A stretch of DNA of 64,000 nt from Halieaceae bacterium UBA5044 (GCA_002416125.1 DIBU01000006.1:1-64000), one strand, 5' to 3'. Positions 49,389 through 57,954 are shown, counted from the first letter of the stretch. Made by a program: numbers and translations. Notes: generated by a model not told the origin, from the letters alone.

Positions 49389-50081
49389 ATGGTGCTGCGC
49401 TTGTCAACGGTTCTGCTTCTACTGTCGCTGGTTGCCTGCGGCAGTGGGCCGACGCGCGAGGCGACAGCCAGTCGCGTGGGTGTCGATTTCAGCGGGCAGT
49501 GGTCGCTGGATTACGGCATGAGCGACAACCTGCAGGCCAGCCTCAACGTGCTCGTGCGCGAGCTGCAGCGGCAGGCAGAGCGCAGGGCACAGGCGGCCGG
49601 CGCTGATCCGCGCATCCCCAGTGCCAGCCTGCTGGTGGGTGGCACGGGCAGCGACAGCGGTTCGGCCATCATCGGTTTGGCGCAGATGGCGGACCTGGTC
49701 AGTCGAAGTCCACTGCTGGATATCACGCAGGATCAGCAGGGCATCCGGGTGCGGCGTGAGGATGATTTCGCCCTCGACTGCGACTTTCACGAGGGTCGAC
49801 CGCAGGCAGTGGAAACGCCCCTGGGGCGTGAGCTCTGTGCCTGGGACGGGCATCAGCTCGTCTTTGTGCTCTCGTTGCCGGATGGACTGGGGATTCGCCA
49901 CCGGCTCACCCTCGGCCCCGACGGACAGCTGCTCAATATTGCCAGCACGGTCAGTTCTGACCGCGTATCCCAGCCGTTTACGCTGAACCGCGTCTACCGC
50001 CGTATCGAGCCGGGCGCACAAGGTTTTTCCTGCCAGCAGACCCTGACCCGAGGCACTGTGTGCACCACCGAAACCGACTGA
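49389..50081 (+). CDS. Unknown lipoprotein 1
   Basis: I do not recognise this 230-residue protein. It has a lipoprotein signal (MVLRLSTVLLLLSLVAC, Cys17), then VDFSGQWSLDYGMSDNLQASLNVLVRELQRQ, and a beta-rich C-terminal half that resembles a small lipocalin-like barrel (LDITQDQQGIRVRREDDFALDCDF ... LVFVLSLPDGLGIRHRLTLG ... FTLNRVYRRI). Four later Cys residues could pair. Its end overlaps the next lipoprotein gene by 22 bases, so the two are made together at the cell envelope. Confidence 0.7.
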   Translation: MVLRLSTVLLLLSLVACGSGPTREATASRVGVDFSGQWSLDYGMSDNLQASLNVLVRELQRQAERRAQAAGADPRIPSASLLVGGTGSDSGSAIIGLAQMADLVSRSPLLDITQDQQGIRVRREDDFALDCDFHEGRPQAVETPLGRELCAWDGHQLVFVLSLPDGLGIRHRLTLGPDGQLLNIASTVSSDRVSQPFTLNRVYRRIEPGAQGFSCQQTLTRGTVCTTETD

Positions 50082-51211
50082 GTCGCCTATTCGCGCTGTG
50101 GTGTGCCGCCCTGTGTCTCGTCGCCTGCGCAGCGACCCCGCCTGCGCCGGTTCCCGCCGCTGGAGTTACCGAGTCTCCGCTCGCCAGTGACGCCACGCCG
50201 GTGGTCGGCAGCGTCGTACTGCGTACCCTGGAGGCTCCACTGGCACCGGCGCTGTCGCTGGTGGTTGCTAGTTTTGACCCCGGCTTGCCTGAGTCCACCG
50301 CGGGGCTCAGCCGCCTGGGTGTCTTCCCGGAGATACGCAAGGCTGAAGCCCGTTTCATGCCGGTGCTGCTGCGACAGGTGCTGCAGGAAAGCAATGCCTG
50401 GGGTCCGGTACGCGTGCTTCCCGAACCGCAGCCAACCGCTGAGCTGCAGGTGGACGGACGGATACTGCATTCTGATGGGCGTGTGCTGTTGCTGCAGGTG
50501 CGCGCTGTCGATGCGATGGGGCAGGTGTGGCTCGACCGACGCTACCGGGATGAATCGCAGGCCGGCGACTTCGCGGCCGGCAGCGCCAGCGACCCCTTTA
50601 TCGACCTTTACCGGCAGGTGGCCAATGATCTGCTGGCTGCTTACGAACGGCAGCAGGCCGCCACGCTCGCACAGTTGCCAACCGTAGCCCTGCTGCGCCA
50701 GGCCCGTCTGTTGGCACCCGCCGCATTTGAGGGGTATCTGGTGGACGAGGACGCGGTGGTGACCTTGCGCAGGGCACCTGCGGAGGACGACCCGATGATG
50801 GCTCGCGTGCAGCGCATTCGGGACCAGGAATACCGCTTCATTGACGCGGTCGACCAGCAGTACGTAGACCTTTTCGAAACCATGCAGCCAACCTACAACC
50901 TCTGGCGTCAGTTCGGACGCGAGCAGGCTGAGTACCGCGAGGACTATGCGCAGCGTCTCTCCCAGCGCGATCGTGCAGGCCCCCGTGGCACCTTCGCGGC
51001 AATGGAGCAAACCTACAATGCGTTCAAGTGGAGCAAAATCCAGCAGCAGGACCTGGAGGACCTGGCGCGGGGCTTCAATAACGAGGTACAGCCGACGGTC
51101 CTGGAAGCCAGTGGCAGCGTATACCGGTTGAGCGGCAGTCTGGAAAACCAGTACGCAGAGTGGCGTGAAATTCTTGAGCAGATATTCCGTATCGAATCCG
51201 GTCTGCCCTGA
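50060..51211 (+). CDS. Unknown lipoprotein 2
   Basis: A 383-residue lipoprotein with lipobox LVAC (MHHRNRLSRLFALWCAALCLVAC). The middle (VLPEPQPTAELQVDGRILHSDGRVLLLQVRAVDAMGQVWLDRRY) looks like a small beta-rich domain, and the C-terminal half is long alpha-helical with many Arg/Glu/Gln (YVDLFETMQPTYNLWRQFGREQAEYREDYAQRLSQRD). No family name is known to me. GTG 50060 lies inside the previous gene. The pairing of a lipocalin-like and a helical lipoprotein suggests a two-part envelope complex. Confidence 0.7.
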   Translation: MHHRNRLSRLFALWCAALCLVACAATPPAPVPAAGVTESPLASDATPVVGSVVLRTLEAPLAPALSLVVASFDPGLPESTAGLSRLGVFPEIRKAEARFMPVLLRQVLQESNAWGPVRVLPEPQPTAELQVDGRILHSDGRVLLLQVRAVDAMGQVWLDRRYRDESQAGDFAAGSASDPFIDLYRQVANDLLAAYERQQAATLAQLPTVALLRQARLLAPAAFEGYLVDEDAVVTLRRAPAEDDPMMARVQRIRDQEYRFIDAVDQQYVDLFETMQPTYNLWRQFGREQAEYREDYAQRLSQRDRAGPRGTFAAMEQTYNAFKWSKIQQQDLEDLARGFNNEVQPTVLEASGSVYRLSGSLENQYAEWREILEQIFRIESGLP

Positions 51212-51257
51212 GTGGGCGGCACCGGCAAAACCCGGAGGGTTGCGCTAAGCTTGTCCC

Positions 51258-51935
51258 ATGAGTGATAAAAAATCGACAGAAGATACCGAGAGCCTGCTGG
51301 CCGGCCTGATGCGTTTTACCGGGCAGGTGGCGGGCGGCACCCTGGAAATTGCCCGGCACACCGCAACCATGACTGCGATGTTCGGCGAGGGGTGGGTGCG
51401 CCAGATGGTGCTGCAGAGCATGGAGCCCGAGCGCCTCGAGGCCATGGCCGATGCGGGGCACTTTCTGCGCGACGCCCGGGAAACCGCGGGATTGTCGCTG
51501 AAGGAACTCGCCGATAGCCTGGGCCTGTCCGACAAGTCCATGCTGGAAGAGGTGGAGCGCGGCGACAAGATCATGCCCCTGGAGCTGGTGCTGCGCAGTG
51601 CCAGCCTGCTCGCCCGACACGATCCCGTGCCCTTTCTGATCAAGTTCCTGCGCACCTACAATCCGCAGCTGGAACAGGTGCTCGAGCAGTGGGGCGTGAT
51701 GGCGCTGCCGCGGCAGTATGAGCGGGAACGGCGCTTCGTGAATCTGTACCGACAGCACGACGCTCTGCGCAGCCTGAGCGATGCGGAGCACGATCGCTTC
51801 ATTCAATACATTGATGGTGCTGCGCGACTGGTGCTCGATGTCATGGAGAAGGAAAAGGCCGCGAACAAGCCCACCGCCGCCGCCCCGAAACGCCCCGCGG
51901 CTGCGCGCAAGCGGGCACCCCGCAAGCGCAGTTAG
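51258..51935 (+). CDS. XRE-type helix-turn-helix protein with basic tail
   Basis: A 225-residue protein. Residues 73-105 (LRDARETAGLSLKELADSLGLSDKSMLEEVERGDKIMPL) form an XRE-family helix-turn-helix. The C-terminus is a Lys/Arg/Ala/Pro-rich tail (PTAAAPKRPAAARKRAPRKRS) like those of histone-like proteins, which should bind DNA without specificity. The N-terminal 60 residues look amphipathic helical. Its targets are unknown. The stop codon lies in the loop of a hairpin that follows. Confidence 0.75.
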   Translation: MSDKKSTEDTESLLAGLMRFTGQVAGGTLEIARHTATMTAMFGEGWVRQMVLQSMEPERLEAMADAGHFLRDARETAGLSLKELADSLGLSDKSMLEEVERGDKIMPLELVLRSASLLARHDPVPFLIKFLRTYNPQLEQVLEQWGVMALPRQYERERRFVNLYRQHDALRSLSDAEHDRFIQYIDGAARLVLDVMEKEKAANKPTAAAPKRPAAARKRAPRKRS

Positions 51936-51944
51936 CTGCGCTTT
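51924..51944 (+). terminator. Possible terminator containing the stop codon of the HTH gene
   Basis: AAGCGCAG (51924-51931), loop TTAG and CTGCGCTT (51936-51943) form a perfect 8-base stem with the TAG stop codon in the loop. Only TTTCC follows, so termination would be weak. Confidence 0.4.
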
Positions 51945-51983
51945 CCGGTACACTGTGCGGCCCGCTGACATCCGGACTGTTGC

Positions 51984-54251
51984 ATGCCAAGGCCCGCGCC
52001 AACATCACCTGCCTCCCCACTGCAGCCGGCCACGGCCAACCGGCAGTGGTTCGCCACCTGTCCCAAGGGCATGGAAGGGCTGCTGCGCGACGAGATGCTC
52101 GCCCTTGGAGCCAGCAGCGCGCGGGAAACCGTCGCCGGCGTGTATTTCGATGGCCCCCTCGCCATGGGCTATAGGGCCTGCCTCTGGTCGCGGCTGGCCA
52201 ACCGCGTGCTCTTGCCGCTGGGGAAGTTCGACGCCGGTGATGCCGATGCGCTGTACCGCGGCATGCATGCGCTGAACTGGCGTGACGTCTTCTCTCCTGA
52301 GCAGACATTCAGCATCGACTTCACCGGTGAAAACGCACAGATCCGAAACACCCAGTTTGGCGCCCAGCGCTGTAAAGATGCCATTGTTGACTGGTTTACA
52401 GAGCAGGGCCTCGAGCGCCCCTCGGTAGACCGGCGCAATCCGGATCTGCGCTTCAATGTGCGACTGTCACGGCATGGCGCGCTGCTGGCGCTGGACATGT
52501 CGGGCGGCAGCCTGCACCGACGCAACTACCGCCTGCAGGCGGGGGCGGCGCCCCTCAAGGAGAACCTTGCCGCAGCGATTCTGCTGCGTGCGGACTGGCC
52601 AGGCATGGCAGCGCGCGGCGGTGCCCTGATTGACCCCATGTGCGGGTCCGGTACCCTGCTGCTGGAAGCGGCCATGATGGCGGCGGATATTGCCCCCGGG
52701 CTCGGCCGGGAGCGCTTCGGATTCGAGCGCTGGCAAGGGCATAATGCAGCCCAGTGGCAAGCCTTGCTGGCAGATGCGCAGGGCCGGGCGCAGCGCGGCA
52801 GGGAGGCGCAGCTGCCGGAAATGCGTGGCTATGATGCCGATGCCGCCGTGGTGCGGCGCGCGCAGGAGAACATCGCGCGCGCAGGTCTGCAGGACGCGGT
52901 ACGGGTCAGCTGCCGGCCGCTGGCAGAATTGAGCAAACCCACACACCGGCCGTTGCCCCAGGGCCTCATCGTGTGCAACCCACCCTACGGCGAACGTCTG
53001 GGGGATCGCGACAGCCTGCCTTACCTTTACCGAGAGCTTGGCGAGACCTTGGCGCGGGAGTTCAAGGGCTGGCAGGCCGCGATTTTTACCGGTGACAAGG
53101 CACTGGGGCGCGCCACCGGGCTGCGCAGCCACAAGCAGTACACGCTCTGGAACGGCGCCCTGGAAGCCTGCCTGTTGCTGTTCGATCTCACCGACAACCG
53201 GGTCAGCGACCGGCCGCCGGTAGCGCCGGCCGGTGCGGGTGTCGCCGCCAGCCTGGACGAGCAGGGCGCCGAACTGTCGCCCGGTGCGCAGATGTTTGCC
53301 AATCGCCTGCGCAAGAATCGTCGCCGCCTCGCCGCCTGGGTGAAGCGGGAAGGTATCGAATGCTATCGGCTGTACGACGCGGATATGCCGGAGTACGCCG
53401 TCGCGGTCGACCTCTACGGCACGCGAGTTCACGTCGCTGAGTATCAGGCCCCGGCTGGTGTAGACCCGCAGGCAGCCGCCACCCGCCTGGACGAGATCAG
53501 AGCCGCACTACCCCAGGCACTGGGCGTTGCAGCCGCCGACGTCGCCTACAAAGTGCGCCAGCGGCAGCGCGGGGATGAACAATACCGGAAGCAGGGCACC
53601 GACGGAGAGCTCCTGACCGTGCGCGAGGGGGCCGCGCGGCTGCTCGTCAACCTGCACGACTACCTGGACACCGGCCTTTTTCTGGACCACCGACCGCTGC
53701 GGCTGCGGCTGGGCAAGGAGGCTGCGGGGCGCGACTTCCTCAATCTGTTCTGTTACACCGGCACGGCCACCGTGCATGCGGCCCTGGGGGGCGCCCGCAC
53801 CACCACCAGTGTCGACCTGTCAAATACCTACCTGGCCTGGTTGCGCAAAAACCTGGCGCAGAATGGGCTGGACGAGAGCCGCAATCACATCGTGCGTGCC
53901 GATTGCCTGTCCTGGTTGCAGGAAAGCACGCAGCGCTATGACTTGATTCTGCTGGACCCGCCGTCTTTTTCCAATTCACGGAAAGTGGAGGGAAGTTTTG
54001 ATGTGCAGCGGGATCACGGTGCGTTGGTCAGGGCGGCACTGGCCCGCCTGCGGCCCGGGGGCGTACTGTATTTCTCCAATAACCGCCGGGGCTTTCGCCT
54101 GGATCCGGACCTGGTCAGCAGTTACCACTGTGAAGATATCACCCGGGCGACGCTGGACCCCGATTTTCAGCGCAACCCAAAAATTCATCAATGCTGGCGG
54201 ATCACCCAGCCAGACGCCGGGAAGCCAGCGAGCCCGTGGGTCCGCCGGTGA
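51984..54251 (+). CDS. rlmL: Bifunctional 23S rRNA methyltransferase RlmKL
   Basis: A 755-residue fused enzyme that methylates G2445 (N2) and G2069 (N7) of 23S rRNA. An N-terminal THUMP domain leads to the RlmL part with IDPMCGSGTLLLEAAMMAADIAPG and the catalytic IVCNPPYGERLGDRD. The RlmK part (from about residue 440) shows FLNLFCYTGTATVHAALGGARTTTSVDLSNTYL and LILLDPPSFSNSRKVEG. Both catalytic motifs are intact. It is followed by the AT-rich gap at 54252-54556. Confidence 0.95.
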   Translation: MPRPAPTSPASPLQPATANRQWFATCPKGMEGLLRDEMLALGASSARETVAGVYFDGPLAMGYRACLWSRLANRVLLPLGKFDAGDADALYRGMHALNWRDVFSPEQTFSIDFTGENAQIRNTQFGAQRCKDAIVDWFTEQGLERPSVDRRNPDLRFNVRLSRHGALLALDMSGGSLHRRNYRLQAGAAPLKENLAAAILLRADWPGMAARGGALIDPMCGSGTLLLEAAMMAADIAPGLGRERFGFERWQGHNAAQWQALLADAQGRAQRGREAQLPEMRGYDADAAVVRRAQENIARAGLQDAVRVSCRPLAELSKPTHRPLPQGLIVCNPPYGERLGDRDSLPYLYRELGETLAREFKGWQAAIFTGDKALGRATGLRSHKQYTLWNGALEACLLLFDLTDNRVSDRPPVAPAGAGVAASLDEQGAELSPGAQMFANRLRKNRRRLAAWVKREGIECYRLYDADMPEYAVAVDLYGTRVHVAEYQAPAGVDPQAAATRLDEIRAALPQALGVAAADVAYKVRQRQRGDEQYRKQGTDGELLTVREGAARLLVNLHDYLDTGLFLDHRPLRLRLGKEAAGRDFLNLFCYTGTATVHAALGGARTTTSVDLSNTYLAWLRKNLAQNGLDESRNHIVRADCLSWLQESTQRYDLILLDPPSFSNSRKVEGSFDVQRDHGALVRAALARLRPGGVLYFSNNRRGFRLDPDLVSSYHCEDITRATLDPDFQRNPKIHQCWRITQPDAGKPASPWVRR

Positions 54252-54289
54252 GTGCCTGCAAACATGGTCGATTTTTTTGTCCACACTTA

Positions 54290-54336
54290 TTGACACCGGT
54301 CAAATCGTTTGTTAGCAGGGCGTCTGTTAATAGAAT
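54290..54336 (+). promoter_or_regulatory. Candidate promoter with FNR/CRP-like box
   Basis: TTGACACCGGTCAA (54290-54303) is a perfect dyad matching the TTGA-N6-TCAA half-site pattern of FNR/FixK regulators. TTTGTT (54308-54313) and TAGAAT (54331-54336) with a 17-base spacer follow. The box centre lies roughly 46 bases before the expected start, near the usual activator position. The downstream gene would be the flavodoxin-like gene, with a leader of about 210 bases. Confidence 0.4.
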
Positions 54337-54454
54337 TAGCATTATATATACACCATAACTCAATGATAATTAAAGTTAAAAAATCAAATATTTTCAGCGA
54401 CGAAGTGCCGAGGCTAAAAAGGGTGGGTTGGTGCCGAAACGGAATGTCCCCAGA

Positions 54455-54482
54455 CTTATCCACAGGCTGTTCTGTGGATAAG
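54455..54482. other. Palindrome of two perfect DnaA boxes
   Basis: TTATCCACA at 54456-54464 and its reverse complement TGTGGATAA at 54473-54481 are embedded in an 11-base inverted repeat (CTTATCCACAG / CTGTGGATAAG) with a 6-base spacer. Both boxes match the DnaA consensus exactly. Binding by DnaA is very likely from sequence; the biological role (origin, titration, or transcription control of the next gene) is open. Confidence 0.75.
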
Positions 54483-54556
54483 CTGTGTCTGATGCCGGCA
54501 GCAGGGTTCTTCCTCAAGGGCGATAGCCGCAGAGGTCCGGTGTCTGGAGGTTGCCT

Positions 54557-55012
54557 GTGCCCCGTCTGCTAGTTGTCTACCACAGCCAGAGCGGCGCCAG
54601 TGCGCGGCTTGCTGCGGCGGCGCGGGGGGGCGCGGAAGCCACGGACGGGATCACGGTGACACTGTGCAGGGCCTGGGATGCCGGTTCACAGGATATTCTG
54701 GCTGTGGATGGCCTGCTGTTGGTCGCGGCGGAGAATTCAGGTGGCCTGAGCGGCGGCATGAAAGACTTCCTGGATCGTACCTTCTACCCCGTGGGTGAGC
54801 GCGAGCGTGTATTGCCCTGCGCCCTGCTGCTCAGCGCGGGGAACGATGGCCGTGGCGCCGTCCGGCAGGCTCAGCGTATTCTCTCGGGCTTTCCCATGCG
54901 TGAGGCAGTGGAACCTGTGGTCTGTCGCGGACCGGTCACCCCCGACCTCGAGGCGCGGGCGCGCGAGCTCGGAGCGGGGTTTGCCGCGGGCCTTGAGATG
55001 GGCATATTCTGA
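54557..55012 (+). CDS. Flavodoxin-like NAD(P)H-dependent oxidoreductase
   Basis: A 151-residue flavodoxin-fold protein: LVVYHSQSGASARLAAAARGGAE is the phosphate-binding loop for FMN. GLLLVAAENSGGLSGGMKDFLDRTFY matches the isoalloxazine-side loop of WrbA/FMN-reductase-like proteins. It is short compared with WrbA (about 200), so its partner or substrate is unclear. GTG 54557 has GGAGG 6 bases upstream and is preferred over TTG 54551. The next gene, a thioesterase, starts 29 bases after its stop. Confidence 0.8.
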   Translation: MPRLLVVYHSQSGASARLAAAARGGAEATDGITVTLCRAWDAGSQDILAVDGLLLVAAENSGGLSGGMKDFLDRTFYPVGERERVLPCALLLSAGNDGRGAVRQAQRILSGFPMREAVEPVVCRGPVTPDLEARARELGAGFAAGLEMGIF

Positions 55013-55041
55013 TCATGCCGCTGGATGAGGGAGCAGGGTAG

Positions 55042-55518
55042 ATGTCGGATACCGAAAGCCAGGTAAGGGTGCCGGAGGGTTTTGAGCGCCTGCCCAGCGG
55101 GTTGGGCTACACCGATACGCTGCAGCCCTGCTATCGGCGTATCCGCACGTCCGGCGTCAGTTTCGGCCTCAGGGTAGAGGCTCAACACTGTAACGTGATG
55201 GGCATTTGCCACGGCGGTGTGCTGTCAACGCTGGCAGATATCGCTGCGGCGAGCGGCGTCAACCACGCGGCCGGGCGCGATGCGGGCAGCCCCACCATCA
55301 ATCTCTCCCTGGATTTTGTCAGCACAGGAAAACGTGGCCAGTGGCTGCAGGCAGACGTTTTGCAGGTGAGCGTCAAGCGTCGTTTCGGGTTCGCCAGCGG
55401 CCTGATCAGTGGCCCCGACGGTGTGGTCGTGCGCTTCAATGGTACCTTTTACCTGCCTGACCATGAGGGCATATGGAAACGCCCGCCGCCGGCCGCCAGC
55501 CTGCTCGCTGGTGAATAG
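55042..55518 (+). CDS. PaaI-type hotdog thioesterase
   Basis: A 158-residue hotdog-fold acyl-CoA thioesterase. It has CNVMGICHGGVLSTLADIAAASGVNHAAG, the PaaI/4HBT helix with the catalytic HGG context, followed by TINLSLDFVSTGKRGQWLQADV. It probably hydrolyses an aromatic or medium-chain acyl-CoA; the substrate is not evident. It converges on the LysR gene, whose stop is only 2 bases beyond. Confidence 0.85.
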   Translation: MSDTESQVRVPEGFERLPSGLGYTDTLQPCYRRIRTSGVSFGLRVEAQHCNVMGICHGGVLSTLADIAAASGVNHAAGRDAGSPTINLSLDFVSTGKRGQWLQADVLQVSVKRRFGFASGLISGPDGVVVRFNGTFYLPDHEGIWKRPPPAASLLAGE

Positions 55519-55520
55519 CG

Positions 55521-56414
55521 CTAGCGCTGTACCGCGGGATCATTGGCGCAGGATTCCAGTACCGCGATAAACGCCCTCGCCGCACGCGAGAGGCTGCGGC
55601 CGCGGTGATACACCAGTCCCAGGGTACGCTGCAGTGTAATGCTGCGGACCGGCAGGGCGCACAGCTCGTCGTTGAGCATAGTGGCGGGCAGCACCGTCCA
55701 ACCCAGCCCCACGGCCGCCATCATGCGGATGGTTTCCAGATAGTTGGTGGCCATGGAGACCCTGAGTTCCAGCCGGTGTTCGGCAAACAGTCGCTTGATG
55801 ATCTGTCCTGTGTAGGTATTCAGTCCGGGCAGGATCGCGGGGTGCGCGGCGAGATCCGCGAGGCTGCAGAGTCCACCCGTAACGGCGAGCGGGTGGTCGA
55901 TGGCGACCATAAACACCAGCGGGTCGGGCCAGATCGGGCGCGTAATCACGCTGTCGTCGTCTTCCGGCGCCAGTGTGACCACGGCGAGTTCAGAGCGCCC
56001 CTGCATAATCAGATCGTAGGCCTGTTCGGAATCGGTGAACTCGATGTCGATGTGGGCGGCGGGGTGAGCCTTGCTGAATGCGCTGAGCACCGGTGGTAAG
56101 CGGTGCAAGCCGATGTGGTGGCTGGTGGCAAGCCGTAATTCGCCGGCCACGTCCCCGGACAGATCGCGCACCGCCCGTTCCGCGCTGAACAGCTGCTGGG
56201 TGATGGTGCGCGCGTGCGGCAGCAGGGCCTGTCCTGCCTCGGTCAGTGTGGTGTGTCGCCCTATGCGGTCAAACAGCGCGCTGCCCAGACTCTGTTCAAG
56301 TAACGCAATGCGCTTGCTCACCGCCGGTTGGGTCAGGTGCAGGCGCTCAGCCGCAAGGGAAAACGAGCCTTCTTCGGCGACCAGGAGGAAAGCCTGCAGG
56401 TTCTGGATATCCAA
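55521..56414 (-). CDS. LysR-type regulator divergent to leuC
   Basis: A 297-residue LysR-family regulator. The N-terminal winged helix-turn-helix (MDIQNLQAFLLVAEEGSFSLAAERLHLTQPAVSKRIALLEQSLG) precedes the co-inducer domain. LRLATSHHIGLHRLPPVLSAFSKAHPAAHIDIEF marks the start of that domain. Starts with TTG at 56414. Placement head-to-head with leuC in this gene order is common in pseudomonads and suggests control of leucine biosynthesis; the dyad at its own start indicates autoregulation. Confidence 0.88.
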   Translation of the reverse strand: MDIQNLQAFLLVAEEGSFSLAAERLHLTQPAVSKRIALLEQSLGSALFDRIGRHTTLTEAGQALLPHARTITQQLFSAERAVRDLSGDVAGELRLATSHHIGLHRLPPVLSAFSKAHPAAHIDIEFTDSEQAYDLIMQGRSELAVVTLAPEDDDSVITRPIWPDPLVFMVAIDHPLAVTGGLCSLADLAAHPAILPGLNTYTGQIIKRLFAEHRLELRVSMATNYLETIRMMAAVGLGWTVLPATMLNDELCALPVRSITLQRTLGLVYHRGRSLSRAARAFIAVLESCANDPAVQR

Positions 56415-56418
56415 AGAG

Positions 56419-56440
56419 ATTCCTATAAGGAATGATATTC
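56419..56440. promoter_or_regulatory. LysR operator in the lysR-leuC gap
   Basis: ATTCC-TATAA-GGAAT (56419-56433) is a perfect dyad of the LysR T-N11-A type, and GAAT-GAT-ATTC (56430-56440) overlaps it. The dyad covers the ribosome binding site of the regulator gene and lies about 20 bases upstream of the leuC -35, a typical place for a LysR activator site. Confidence 0.6.
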
Positions 56441-56454
56441 ATAAAAATAATAAA

Positions 56455-56483
56455 TTTGAGTAATCATCCGGTCAAGCTTATTA
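56455..56483 (+). promoter_or_regulatory. Promoter of the leuCDB operon
   Basis: TTTGAG (56455-56460) and TTATTA (56478-56483) with a 17-base spacer lie 37 bases before leuC ATG. The -35 is imperfect, as expected for an activator-dependent promoter. Confidence 0.5.
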
Positions 56484-56520
56484 TTTGCGCCTTGGACACA
56501 CCCTCGTGGGGGAGCAAAGC

Positions 56521-57954
56521 ATGGCCGGGCTGACACTGTACGACAAACTGTGGCGCAACCATCTGGTGGAAGAGCGTGAGGACGGTTCCGCGCTCATCTA
56601 CATCGATCGACACCTGATCCACGAGGTGACGTCGCCGCAGGCATTCGAGGGGCTGCGCCTCGCGGGGCGCAAGCCGTGGCGGCTGGACGCCAACCTGGCG
56701 GTGCCCGACCACAATGTGCCGACCTCACGAGAGGAGCGGGGGGGCGGAGTTGCCGGCATCCGCGACCAGGTATCGCGGTTGCAGGTCCAGACACTCGACG
56801 ACAACTGTCGGGATTTCGACATTGTAGAGATCCCCATCAATGATGTGCGGCAGGGAATCGTGCACGTGGTCGGGCCGGAGCAGGGTGCCACGCTGCCGGG
56901 CATGACCGTCGTGTGCGGCGACTCCCACACCTCCACCCACGGCGCACTCGGCGCGCTCGCGCACGGTATCGGTACGTCCGAAGTGGAACACGTGCTGGCG
57001 ACGCAATGCCTGATCCAGCAGAAAATGAAGAACATGCTGGTTCGGGTTGACGGTTGCTTGCAGCCAGGCGTGACCGCCAAGGATGTTGCGCTGGCCGTCA
57101 TTGGCCACATTGGCACGGCGGGGGGTACGGGCTACGCGATAGAGTTTGCCGGCGAGGTGGTGCGCAGCCTGACTATGGAAGGCAGGATGACACTGTGCAA
57201 TATGTCGATCGAAGCGGGTGCCCGCATGGGCATGATCGCCGTCGACCAGACGACGCTCGACTACGTCAAGGGTCGGACCTACGCGCCTTCCGGTGCCCTG
57301 TGGGACGCGGCGCAAGCGGCCTGGGCCGACTTGCACAGTGACGCAGACGCGGTGTTCGACAAGGTTGTCACCCTGCGCGGGGAAGACATCCTGCCGCAGG
57401 TCACCTGGGGCAACTCACCGGAGATGGTGCTTCCGGTGACGGGGCGCGTGCCGGACCCCGAGAGCATGGAAAACGCCACCCAGCGCAGCGCAGCACAACG
57501 TGCCATCGAGTATATGGGCCTTACCCCGGGTATGGCGATTACGGATATTCGCCTCGACCGCGTGTTCATCGGCTCCTGCACCAATTCCCGGATCGAGGAC
57601 CTGCGCGCCGCTGCGGCCGTGGTGCGTGGCCGGCACGTTGCATCCACGCTGAAGCAGGCACTGGTGGTGCCCGGCTCCGGCCAGGTCAAGGCGCAGGCCG
57701 AAGCGGAGGGCCTGCATGAGGTTTTCCTTGCCGCGGGTATGGAATGGCGCGAGCCGGGCTGCTCCATGTGTCTCGCCATGAATGCCGACAAGCTGGGTGC
57801 CGGAGAACACTGTGCGTCCACCTCCAACCGGAATTTCGAGGGGCGCCAGGGCATCGGCGGACGCACCCATCTGGTGAGTCCGGCCATGGCAGCCGCTGCC
57901 GCCATCGCTGGCCACTTCGTCGACATTCGCAACCTGCAGGAGCCCATCCAATGA
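56521..57954 (+). CDS. leuC: 3-isopropylmalate dehydratase large subunit
   Basis: A 477-residue aconitase-family subunit that isomerises 2- to 3-isopropylmalate in leucine synthesis. The three [4Fe-4S] ligands are Cys353 (GSCTNSR), Cys414 and Cys417 (GCSMCLAMN). CGDSHTSTHGALGALAHGIGTSEVEHVLATQ and STSNRNFEGRQG are further signatures. ATG 56521 has GGGAG upstream; the longer in-frame ORF start (56485) lies in the promoter. It overlaps leuD by 4 bases (ATGA). Confidence 0.97.
   Translation: MAGLTLYDKLWRNHLVEEREDGSALIYIDRHLIHEVTSPQAFEGLRLAGRKPWRLDANLAVPDHNVPTSREERGGGVAGIRDQVSRLQVQTLDDNCRDFDIVEIPINDVRQGIVHVVGPEQGATLPGMTVVCGDSHTSTHGALGALAHGIGTSEVEHVLATQCLIQQKMKNMLVRVDGCLQPGVTAKDVALAVIGHIGTAGGTGYAIEFAGEVVRSLTMEGRMTLCNMSIEAGARMGMIAVDQTTLDYVKGRTYAPSGALWDAAQAAWADLHSDADAVFDKVVTLRGEDILPQVTWGNSPEMVLPVTGRVPDPESMENATQRSAAQRAIEYMGLTPGMAITDIRLDRVFIGSCTNSRIEDLRAAAAVVRGRHVASTLKQALVVPGSGQVKAQAEAEGLHEVFLAAGMEWREPGCSMCLAMNADKLGAGEHCASTSNRNFEGRQGIGGRTHLVSPAMAAAAAIAGHFVDIRNLQEPIQ

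Larger units (their letters stand above)
54252..54556. other. AT-rich intergenic region with DnaA boxes
   Basis: About 305 bases without a credible gene, strikingly AT-rich from 54325 to 54400 (TATATATA and A/T runs) in an otherwise GC-rich region. It contains, in order, a TTGTCCACA near-consensus DnaA box (54277-54285), an FNR/CRP-like dyad (54290-54303), a candidate promoter and the AT-rich stretch. A palindrome of two perfect DnaA boxes follows (54455-54482). The layout of an AT-rich stretch next to DnaA boxes resembles a replication origin or a DnaA-titrating site, but gene context alone does not support oriC. Confidence 0.55.

Noticed and set aside
54252..54556. Calling the chromosomal origin oriC
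   Set aside because: DnaA boxes and an AT-rich stretch are present, but dnaA, dnaN, rpmH, mnmG or parAB are not nearby and skew cannot be computed here; kept as a finding only.
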